NCBI RefSeq assembly: GCF_002259645.1
Contig: NZ_MWWV01000002.1
Coordinates: 62,001 to 126,000, forward strand
Direction of reading: 5' to 3'
Source: Bifidobacterium tissieri
GTDB taxonomy: Bacteria > Actinomycetota > Actinomycetes > Actinomycetales > Bifidobacteriaceae
Length of the DNA stretch: 64,000 bases
Position 1 is the first letter of the stretch. Each line of letters begins with the position of its first letter. Position numbers and translations under genes: made by a program. The notes under the pieces are model-generated. The model was not told the origin of the DNA, ran no database searches, and saw nothing but the letters and a program-made list of their open reading frames with translations. Positions 9,771 to 16,564 of this stretch are shown one piece after another.

Positions 9771-11036
9771 ATGGGACAGAAAGTCCTCGTCATCGGCTCC
9801 GGCGCCCGCGAACACACCATCGCCCACACCCTCCTCAAGGGCGACACCGTCAGCGAAGTCTCCTGCGCACCCGGCAACCCCGGCATGCAGTCCGACGGCA
9901 TCACGATCGTCCAGATCGACGAATCCAACCACGCCGCCCTCATCGAATACGCCAAGCAAAACGCCATCGACTGGGTGTTCGTCGGCCCCGAAGTGCCGCT
10001 GATCGAAGGCCTCGTCGACGACTTCGAAGCCGCCGGCATCAAGGCGTTCGGCCCCAACAAGGTCGCCGCCCAGATCGAAGGCTCCAAGACCTTCGCCAAG
10101 GAACTCATGGAACGCCACAACGTTCCCACCGCCGCCTACGCCACCTTCGACAACCTCACCGACGCCCGCGCCTACGTCGCAGCCAAGGGCGCACCCATCG
10201 TCGTCAAGGCCGACGGACTCGCCGCCGGCAAGGGCGTCACCGTCGCCATGACCGAAGACGACGCCTACAAGGCCCTCGAAGACATCTTCGTCGACCACCG
10301 CTTCGGTGCCGCCGGTGCCTCCGTCGTCATCGAGGAATTCCTCGAAGGCCAGGAATTCTCCCTCATGAGCTTCGTCCGCGGCAAGGAATTCTGGGCCATG
10401 CCCATCTCCCAGGACCACAAGCGCGCCTACGACGGCGACAAGGGTCCCAACACCGGCGGCATGGGCGCCTACAGCCCCGTCCCCCAGATCCCCCAGAGCG
10501 TCATCGACCAGGCCATCGACACCATCGTCAAGCCCGTCACCTCCGCCATGGTCGACGAAGGCACCCCCTTCAACGGCATTCTCTACGCCGGCCTCATCGC
10601 CACCGCCGACGGCCCCAAGGTCATCGAATTCAACGCCCGCTTCGGCGACCCCGAAACCGAAGTCGTCCTCCCCAAGCTCACCTCCGACCTCGGTGCCGGC
10701 ATCTGGGCCCTCCTCAACGGCGACACCCCCACCTTCACTTGGGACGACCAGCGCGCCACCCTCGGCGTCGTCCTCGCCTCCGACGGCTACCCCGTCAACG
10801 TCATCAAGGGTGCCCCCGTCCCCACCATCCCCGTCGACCCCGACTCCCACGTCTACTACGCCGGCGTCAAGCAGGACGGCGACCGCCTCGTCGCCAACTC
10901 CGGCCGCGTCCTCCTCGTCGAAACCACTGCCGACACCCTCCAGGCCGCGCAAGACAAGGTCTATAAGATCATTGACGCACTCGAAACGCCGGGGATGTTT
11001 TATCGCCACGACATCGGTGCCAAAGCCCTGAAGTGA
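9771..11036 (+). CDS. purD: Phosphoribosylamine-glycine ligase (GAR synthetase, PurD)
   Basis: A 421-residue ATP-grasp ligase joining glycine to phosphoribosylamine, the step directly after PurF. The N-terminal VLVIGSGAREHTIAH and CAPGNPGM, ATP-grasp segments IVVKADGLAAGKGVTVA and EFLEGQEFSLMSF, and the metal-binding LIATADGPKVIEFNARFGDPE are all present. AGAAAGGAAC precedes the ATG. The codon use is extreme, with C in almost every third position, suggesting high expression. Its last codons are part of the left arm of the long hairpin described at 11028. Confidence 0.96.
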   Translation: MGQKVLVIGSGAREHTIAHTLLKGDTVSEVSCAPGNPGMQSDGITIVQIDESNHAALIEYAKQNAIDWVFVGPEVPLIEGLVDDFEAAGIKAFGPNKVAAQIEGSKTFAKELMERHNVPTAAYATFDNLTDARAYVAAKGAPIVVKADGLAAGKGVTVAMTEDDAYKALEDIFVDHRFGAAGASVVIEEFLEGQEFSLMSFVRGKEFWAMPISQDHKRAYDGDKGPNTGGMGAYSPVPQIPQSVIDQAIDTIVKPVTSAMVDEGTPFNGILYAGLIATADGPKVIEFNARFGDPETEVVLPKLTSDLGAGIWALLNGDTPTFTWDDQRATLGVVLASDGYPVNVIKGAPVPTIPVDPDSHVYYAGVKQDGDRLVANSGRVLLVETTADTLQAAQDKVYKIIDALETPGMFYRHDIGAKALK

Positions 11037-11132
11037 GATAACGGAGTGTCGTCGGCGTTACGGCAGACTCGACGTATTCATATACGCCTTCGTCTGCCGC
11101 GCCTTGACGACACACGCGTTATCTCACTTCAG
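11028..11132. repeat. Long hairpin repeat, copy 1 (overlaps the purD 3' end)
   Basis: A 105-nt imperfect palindrome. Outer arms CTGAAGTGAGATAACG and CGTTATCTCACTTCAG pair perfectly, and inner arms GTGTCGTC/GACGACAC and CGGCAGAC/GTCTGCCG continue the stem. The core at 11046-11124 (79 nt) is repeated exactly at 11150-11228. The left arm includes the purD stop codon. There is no T-run, so it is not a classical terminator, though it may protect or end the purD transcript. Confidence 0.8.
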
Positions 11133-11234
11133 AAACAAGAAAAACTGCAGTGTCGTCGGCGTTACGGCAGACTCGACGTATTCATATACGCCTTCGTCTG
11201 CCGCGCCTTGACGACACACGCGTTATCTTGTTTC
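11132..11234. repeat. Long hairpin repeat, copy 2 (tandem)
   Basis: The core (11150-11228) is identical to copy 1, but the outermost arms are a different complementary pair, GAAACAAGA and TCTTGTTTC. So each copy keeps its own self-complementary flank. Confidence 0.8.
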
Positions 11235-11247
11235 AGGTTTCTGGACA

Positions 11248-11282
11248 GGCGTGGTTGCGCTGAATGCCGGCGCAACCACGCC
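11248..11282. promoter_or_regulatory. 12-bp inverted repeat upstream of the LysR gene
   Basis: Arms GGCGTGGTTGCG and CGCAACCACGCC are perfect complements around an 11-nt centre and end 18 nt before the LysR ATG. There is no T-run behind it. It could be the autoregulatory site of the LysR protein or an mRNA hairpin close to the ribosome binding site. Confidence 0.5.
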
Positions 11283-11300
11283 ACAGGAAGGAACGGCATC

Positions 11301-12173
11301 ATGGAACTGCGCGTGCTGCGGTATTTTCTGGCGGTCGCCGAGGAAGGCAACATCACACGGGCCGCCCAACTCCTACGCCTCTCCCAGCCCACGCTCTCCC
11401 GGCAACTCAAACAACTCGAAGAGGAACTCGGCGTCACCCTCTTCCATCGCGGACCACACACCATCACCCTCACCGACGAAGGGCAACTCCTCCGCGAGCG
11501 CGCACAATCCATCGTCGCCCTCACCGACAAAACCGTCGGCGAACTCAAACGATCCGCCCACGAACTCACCGGCGAAATCGTCATCGGATGCGGCGAAGTA
11601 CGCGCCATGACCTACCTCTCCCAGCACATGAGCGCCTTCCGCGCCCTGCATCCCAACGTCAAATTCCACGTGACCAGCACCACATCCGACCTTATTCAGG
11701 AACGGATCGAACAAGGACTTATGGACTTCGGTCTGCTCACCGAACCAGTCGACGTCGACCAATACGACTATCTGCGTCCCGGAATCCCCGACCATTGGGG
11801 TGCGTTCGTGCCCGACGACCATCCATTGGCCACGCGAGAGACGGTCACGCCCGACGATCTGCGTGGTACACCGCTCATTCTGCCGTCACGTGCATCCGTA
11901 CGTCGACTGCTCATCAACTGGTTCGACGACAACGCCCACGACTCCCAATTCAACAGTCTCACCATCGCCGGCTACTGCAATCTCCCCGGCAACGGGGCGA
12001 ATATGGCGGCCAACGGCATGGGCATCTACCTGTGCTACGACCTCGGCAACACCTACCCCGGCGTACGCATGATCCCGCTGAGTCCGGCATTGGACTGCGA
12101 AACCGTGTTCGTCTGGAAAAAGCAGGGTATGCGATCACCTGCGGCCATTGAATTCGCGCGATATCTCGGATAA
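11301..12173 (+). CDS. LysR-family transcriptional regulator
   Basis: A 290-residue LysR-type regulator. The N-terminal winged helix-turn-helix is clear: MELRVLRYFLAVAEEGNITR, AAQLLRLSQPTLSRQLKQLE and EELGVTLFHR. An effector-binding domain of the periplasmic-binding-protein fold follows (GEIVIGCGEVRAM and LMDFGLLTEPVD). The ATG at 11301 is chosen because AGGAAGGA precedes it and it begins exactly at the family's start; the frame is open into the upstream hairpins, which is accidental. It is convergent with the DUF4432 gene, so its target is not obvious from position. The effector is unknown. Confidence 0.88.
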   Translation: MELRVLRYFLAVAEEGNITRAAQLLRLSQPTLSRQLKQLEEELGVTLFHRGPHTITLTDEGQLLRERAQSIVALTDKTVGELKRSAHELTGEIVIGCGEVRAMTYLSQHMSAFRALHPNVKFHVTSTTSDLIQERIEQGLMDFGLLTEPVDVDQYDYLRPGIPDHWGAFVPDDHPLATRETVTPDDLRGTPLILPSRASVRRLLINWFDDNAHDSQFNSLTIAGYCNLPGNGANMAANGMGIYLCYDLGNTYPGVRMIPLSPALDCETVFVWKKQGMRSPAAIEFARYLG

Positions 12174-12220
12174 CCACTCAAACGGCAAAACGGCAATTAT
12201 CCGCAATTATCCGGACGGCG

Positions 12221-12260
12221 GAAGGATGGCAGACGTATCCAGACGCGTCTGCCATCCTCC
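12221..12260. terminator. Bidirectional hairpin between convergent LysR and DUF4432 genes
   Basis: Perfect 12-bp arms GGATGGCAGACG and CGTCTGCCATCC with further pairing outside. It lies 50 bp after the LysR stop and 31 bp after the end of the opposite gene. No clear T-run on either side, so termination is inferred from position. Confidence 0.5.
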
Positions 12261-12290
12261 GCATATCCGCAATGCAGTTCCGCGCGTATT

Positions 12291-13430
12291 CTACGCAAGC
12301 AACGCGTCGCGGCGGGCGATCAGCGCGTCGATGGCGGCATCCCCTTCGATCACGGTGAAGGTGATCGTCTTGCGTTCGCTGGTCTGGGGCGCGATCATGT
12401 GCAGATCGCCACGCTGCTCATGCCAGCCGCGGCCATGCACGCTGGAGTTCGACGGTTCGAGACCGACCACGTAGTCGCCGGAGCCCATCGACTTCCACTC
12501 CATGAAATACGGGAAGTCCTTGGCCTCGAAGTCGATGACGACGCCCAGTCCAAGCCCACGGTTCACCACGGCGGCGAAGCTGCGACCGTCCTTGTCCGCG
12601 GCCAGATCATGCAGGTACACGCTTTCCGGCTTGTTCGCCTCCGGGGCACCGATCTCGTTCCACGGGGTGGTGTCCGCGGCTGTGGTGTCATCGCGCGGCG
12701 TGGCCTTGCGGCTGGGAATGATCACCTGCGCACCGTTGTTCAGCAGCGGCCAGCCGAAGTTGCAGTGATACATCCACATCAGCGGTTCGTTGCGGAAGCT
12801 TTCGTTGGTCACCTCATCCTCGACCGTGATCGACGGGGTGCCGTAGACGCTGGTGATGCGACGGCGCAGCACCATGTTCTCGCCGAACAGTTCGGCCTCG
12901 CGCATCTCGCCGCTCAGTTCCAGCACGTAGTCGCCATCAGTGGTCCAATGGGCGTCGGAGCAGACGTGCTCGGCGGGCGTGGTGCGGATACGGCCGTGCA
13001 TCGGATAGCTGCCGGCCGGGTAGTCGCTGCCCTCAGGCGTCACGTACGGGGCGCAGATGTTCTCGAATCCGCAGGTAAAGAACAGACCGCCCATAATCGA
13101 ACGCTGTGCCTCCAATCCGTTGGTGTCGAACTGGTTGCGGCCGTTGAGTCCCGGCTTGGACAGGAACGTGAGGTTCTCACCACGGTATTCGATCTGGGCC
13201 ACGTCCAGCGCACGATCCGCCATGGACATGAACCGCAGCGGACCGTTCTTCACCTCGATGGCGCGCAGCCCGTGGGCGCGTCCCTCCTGATACTCGATCG
13301 GACGCACGTAGGCGGCCTGCTGAATGCTGCCCATATGGGCGAGCATATCGACGCTGGTGGGCTTGCCGGCACTCGTTGAGGTTGCACTGTTCATTGAGGT
13401 TGCACTGTTCATTGAGTTCTCCGTTGGCAT
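12291..13430 (-). CDS. DUF4432 family protein (aldose 1-epimerase-like)
   Basis: A 379-residue cytosolic protein of the galactose-mutarotase-like beta-sandwich type. Segments that fit DUF4432 are the N-terminal RALDVAQIEYRGENLTFLSK, GGLFFTCGFENICAPY, PMHGRIRTTPAE and the C-terminal MEWKSMGSGDYVVGLEPSN. The His in PMHGR and the Glu in VGLEPSN match positions used by mutarotases, which suggests sugar binding; the actual substrate is unknown. I start it at the ATG at 13430 behind AGGCAGGATC; the frame is open 28 codons further. The N-terminus contains a tandem repeat MNSATSMNSATS produced by an exact 18-bp duplication. A GAAACCGGTTTC palindrome lies 89 bp upstream and may be a LacI-type operator. 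Confidence 0.8.
   Translation of the reverse strand: MPTENSMNSATSMNSATSTSAGKPTSVDMLAHMGSIQQAAYVRPIEYQEGRAHGLRAIEVKNGPLRFMSMADRALDVAQIEYRGENLTFLSKPGLNGRNQFDTNGLEAQRSIMGGLFFTCGFENICAPYVTPEGSDYPAGSYPMHGRIRTTPAEHVCSDAHWTTDGDYVLELSGEMREAELFGENMVLRRRITSVYGTPSITVEDEVTNESFRNEPLMWMYHCNFGWPLLNNGAQVIIPSRKATPRDDTTAADTTPWNEIGAPEANKPESVYLHDLAADKDGRSFAAVVNRGLGLGVVIDFEAKDFPYFMEWKSMGSGDYVVGLEPSNSSVHGRGWHEQRGDLHMIAPQTSERKTITFTVIEGDAAIDALIARRDALLA
13381..13416 (-). repeat. Exact 18-bp tandem duplication inside the DUF4432 N-terminus
   Basis: GTTGCACTGTTCATTGAG (plus strand) occurs twice head to tail and adds the residues MNSATS twice. In frame, so harmless; copy number may vary between strains. Confidence 0.9.
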
Positions 13431-14172
13431 GATCCTGCCTTTCATCTGATCATCTGGTGAAGCGCCGGTTCGTGGCTCGTACGGCATCCACGCCGGCGAA
13501 TCCAATTCCCACAATACTAGAAACCGGTTTCACAATCTGCCGGGAAATGAATGTCCACGCTTTTGACACCTATCCCTCGTTCACTAGGCAGATTCGGAGA
13601 ATCCTCGGGATCTACTACGCCTTCGCTGGGCACTCGCCATAATAGCCCGCGACAAGGAAACAGAGATTTCTGCTGGAACCTATCCCATGAAGCCAATACA
13701 CGGAGTAAATCACACAAGCCATAATTTCCCGACAACCTAGGGAAGCAAGGATAGATGCTTGCAAAGATCACAATCTGCCTAGGGAAAGCCATATAGACCG
13801 CCAGACCGGAGACCCCTCCCCCAAAAACGCGTTTGCCTCCAAATTCATCACCGAACACAGACAGCCGCCCTCCACCAGATTCCGCAGCAATTCATGGCCC
13901 AATACCCACCCTGATCCCCGTTCGGGCTTGTCCACAGCACCGATAGACTATTACGCGGATTTATGGGAATCCTCGCGGGGGCTACGTCATCAATCCGTGT
14001 CCGCGTCCGGCCAACAGAACCGGATTCCGCCGCGTCATCCGCTGTCCGTCCGTCATACGACACGGCACGCGGAATCGACATCGCACGGAGACACCAATGA
14101 CGACCGAAATCGGCTGGATTCCATTCATGCAATACGAATACGACACGATCCGAGATACCTGCGAGGTGCCCT
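13431..14172. other. Gene-poor region between divergent DUF4432 and MFS genes
   Basis: About 740 bp with no ORF I can defend. It holds a LacI-like dyad at 13520 and a motif AATCTGCC(G/T)(A)GGGAAA seen near 13534 and 13770, and in inverted partial form (CTAGGCAGATT) near 13603. Its composition is less GC-biased than the flanking genes, so it may contain remnants of a decayed gene or small element. Confidence 0.45.
13520..13531. promoter_or_regulatory. LacI-type operator candidate upstream of DUF4432 gene
   Basis: GAAACCGGTTTC is a perfect 12-bp palindrome with the central CCGG typical of LacI-family sugar-regulator sites. It lies 89 bp before the chosen start of the epimerase-like gene. The regulator is not encoded in this window. 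Confidence 0.5.
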
Positions 14173-15606
14173 ATGCCGACCACGTCAACGACCACGCCAA
14201 CAAACAGCCAGAAGACCAGCCAATCGAAAACCCCGATCCTTCCCATCATCATCATGATGGTCGGCTCGTTCGCCGCAATTCTCAATCAGACGCTCATGAC
14301 GTCAGCGCTGCCTCATCTGATGATCGAATTCAACATCACCAGCAACACGGCACAATGGCTGAGCACCGGTTTCATGCTCACCAACGGCATCATGATCCCG
14401 ATCACCGCCTTCCTGATCCAGCGGTTCACCACGCGTCAGCTGTTCTTCTATGCGGTGGGCATGTTCCTGTTCGGCACGATCGTCTGCACTGCGGCCCCCG
14501 GATTCTGGGTGCTGTTGGCCGGCCGAGTGCTGCAGGCGTGCGGGGCTGGCATTCTCATGCCGCTGCTGCAAACCGTGCTGTTCCTCACCTTCCCGCCAGA
14601 GAAGCGAGGCACGGCAATGGGCTGGTTCGGACTGGTCATCGCGTTCGCCCCGGCGCTGGGTCCCACATTGTCAGGTCTGATCATTGACTTCCTGCCATGG
14701 CGCTTCCTGTTCGTGCCGTTGATCGTGATCGCCGTAATCGTGCTGGCCGCCGCCATCCCCACGGTGCGGAACGTGACGGAACAGACCGATCCGAGCATTG
14801 ACATTCCGTCGATCATCCTGTCCACGCTTGGTTTCGGCGGTCTGCTGCTTGGCTTCAGTCTGGCCGGTCAGGCGGGATGGACGTCGCCCGAGACGCTGGG
14901 AACGCTGATCGTGGGCGTGGTGGCGCTGTGCGCGTTCATCTACCGACAGATGCATCTGAATCAGCCGATGCTCAACTTCCGCGTGTTCTCCCGACCGATG
15001 TTCAGTCTGTCGATGATCGTGGTGGTATTGGTATTCGTCACCTTCATCACCTCGATGAACATCCTGCCGATGTACATCCAGAACTCGCTCGGCATGACCG
15101 CCCTGCAATCCGGTCTGCTGCTGATGGGCGGCGGCGTGGCCGAAGGCGTGTTCAATCCGATCTCCGGCAGACTGTTCGACCGGTTCGGCATTCGCAGGCT
15201 CGCTCCGCCGGCAATCGCACTGGTCACGATCGCGGCGTTCGCCTTATCCCGTATGACCGCAGACACGCCGGCGTGGTATCCGGCGGTGTTCTTCACCCTG
15301 ATGATGGCCGGCGTGGCGTTCTGCCTGATGCCGTTGACCACCACTGCGCTCAACCAGCTGACCGGACCGCTCATCCCCCACGGCACCGCCATGAACAACA
15401 CGCTTCGTCAGACGATGGCCGCCATCGGCATCGCCCTGTATTTCACGATCATGACCATGAACACGCTGCCCGCATCGCAGGCGGGCTCGGCTCAGGCCGG
15501 ACTCGCGCATGGCGTGGATGCCGTGTTCACCGTGTCTACGATCGTGGCATTCACCGCGTTCGTGTTGTCGTTCTTCGTTCGGGAACGGCCGAAGACGAAC
15601 GCCTGA
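14173..15606 (+). CDS. MFS multidrug exporter (DHA2/EmrB-QacA type)
   Basis: A 477-residue membrane protein with about 14 hydrophobic segments. The first helix carries ILNQTLMTSALP, the drug:H+ antiporter motif D1, the second loop the MFS A region, and AFAPALGPTLSGLI is motif C of exporters. A hydrophilic, Thr/Ser-rich N-terminus of about 22 residues precedes the first helix. Proton-driven efflux of drugs or other amphiphiles is expected. GAGG lies before the ATG with fair spacing. It is followed by a 12-bp tandem repeat and the DedA gene. No regulator gene adjoins it. Confidence 0.87.
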   Translation: MPTTSTTTPTNSQKTSQSKTPILPIIIMMVGSFAAILNQTLMTSALPHLMIEFNITSNTAQWLSTGFMLTNGIMIPITAFLIQRFTTRQLFFYAVGMFLFGTIVCTAAPGFWVLLAGRVLQACGAGILMPLLQTVLFLTFPPEKRGTAMGWFGLVIAFAPALGPTLSGLIIDFLPWRFLFVPLIVIAVIVLAAAIPTVRNVTEQTDPSIDIPSIILSTLGFGGLLLGFSLAGQAGWTSPETLGTLIVGVVALCAFIYRQMHLNQPMLNFRVFSRPMFSLSMIVVVLVFVTFITSMNILPMYIQNSLGMTALQSGLLLMGGGVAEGVFNPISGRLFDRFGIRRLAPPAIALVTIAAFALSRMTADTPAWYPAVFFTLMMAGVAFCLMPLTTTALNQLTGPLIPHGTAMNNTLRQTMAAIGIALYFTIMTMNTLPASQAGSAQAGLAHGVDAVFTVSTIVAFTAFVLSFFVRERPKTNA

Positions 15607-15653
15607 ATTGCCTCTGGCAACCGTCGGCGAACTTCCTCCCCCTCGTCTACACC

Positions 15654-15687
15654 TACGCATACGTCTACGTATACGTCTACGTATACG
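15654..15687. repeat. Short tandem repeat TACGTCTACGTA
   Basis: The 12-bp unit TACGTCTACGTA, itself close to a palindrome, is repeated about 2.8 times with one changed base, between the MFS and DedA genes. It can fold into small hairpins and its copy number may vary. Confidence 0.75.
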
Positions 15688-15725
15688 CCACCCCCGTCGA
15701 GGGGTGTGCCGTATGGTGAGAAATT

Positions 15726-16391
15726 ATGACGTTGACTGGTACTTCATGCCCGGTTGATTCGGGCGGTTTCATTGGCGCCATCTCCCAGTGGCTGGTCGGT
15801 CTGATGAGCACGCTGGGAGGATTCGGCGCCGGATTCGCCGTATTTCTGGAAAACCTGTTCCCTCCGATCCCCAGCGAGGTGATTCTGCCGCTGGCCGGAC
15901 TCACCGCAGCGCAGGGTCACATGGGTCTGGCCGAGGCGATCATCGGCGCGACCTGCGGTTCGGTCGCCGGCGCACTGGTGCTGTACGGCATCGCCCGGGC
16001 GGTGGGCGCCGACCGCATCCGTCGCCTGTTCGACCGGATGCCGCTGACCGAGGCCTCCGACATCGACAAGGCGAACGCATGGTTCGACCGCTATGGATCC
16101 GTTTCGATTCTCGTGGGCCGCGTGATTCCGGTGGTGCGCAGCCTGATCTCCATTCCCGCCGGCATCGCCAAGACCAACCCGCTGCGATTCACCCTGCTCA
16201 CCGCGATCGGCTCGGCCGTGTGGAACACGTTCCTGGTGATGGCCGGATACCTGCTCGGTGGCCAGTGGTGCGGCATTCTCACGATTCTCGACCGATTCGA
16301 ATACGTGGTGATCATCGCCGCGGTCGTATTCGTAATCTGGTACGTGTCGCGCAAGCTGTTCACGCGACGAGGCCGGCACGCGCGCAAGTAG
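15726..16391 (+). CDS. DedA family membrane protein
   Basis: A 221-residue inner-membrane protein of the DedA/VTT family, some members of which act as flippases returning undecaprenyl phosphate or phosphatidylethanolamine across the membrane. Family signatures seen: AVFLENLFPPIPSEVILPLAG near the N-terminus (re-entrant segment with an acidic residue), GATCGSVAGALVLYGIARAVG, and ILVGRVIPVVRSLISIPAGIA with the conserved arginines. The C-terminus is basic (RRGRHARK). The ribosome binding site is weak, so the start could differ by a few codons. Convergent with the ABC permease gene; the palindromic repeat copy A sits between them. Confidence 0.88.
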   Translation: MTLTGTSCPVDSGGFIGAISQWLVGLMSTLGGFGAGFAVFLENLFPPIPSEVILPLAGLTAAQGHMGLAEAIIGATCGSVAGALVLYGIARAVGADRIRRLFDRMPLTEASDIDKANAWFDRYGSVSILVGRVIPVVRSLISIPAGIAKTNPLRFTLLTAIGSAVWNTFLVMAGYLLGGQWCGILTILDRFEYVVIIAAVVFVIWYVSRKLFTRRGRHARK

Positions 16392-16414
16392 CGTAGTGCT
16401 TCACAGCAAAAATG

Positions 16415-16522
16415 CGGGCTGAATAAGACGATTCCCGCGATTCGTAGTGCTTTACGGACGGATTTACCTCTAAAAACGTCCGCCAGACACTACGAATTGC
16501 CAATTTCGTCCTGTTCAGCCCG
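16415..16522. repeat. Palindromic intergenic repeat, copy A
   Basis: A 108-nt imperfect palindrome of the family CGGGCTGAA-AAGACG / ATTCGTAGTG / CGGACG with complementary right half ending CAGCCCG. This is the most diverged of five copies. It lies between two convergent genes (DedA and ABC permease), where it can act as a two-way terminator or RNA stabiliser. Confidence 0.85.
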
Positions 16523-16564
16523 TATTTCGTGGTTCGCCGCAGTTCTCCCGCGAACTGACTCGCA

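Noticed and set aside
11028-11234. CRISPR array
   Set aside because: Only two copies of a long hairpin unit with a short gap; no spacer series and no cas genes.
11046-11300. N-terminal extension of the LysR protein through the two hairpins
   Set aside because: The extension encodes the same peptide twice from repeat DNA, and a good ribosome binding site plus the family start point to the ATG at 11301.
14097-14687. 196-codon frame starting upstream of the MFS gene with a fair ribosome binding site
   Set aside because: It runs into the MFS gene in another frame and turns into a His/Arg-rich shadow; at most a short upstream ORF.
15654-15687. Coding extension of the MFS frame through the TACGTC repeat
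   Set aside because: The repeat encodes a Tyr/Val run only in a shadow frame; the MFS protein ends properly at 15606.
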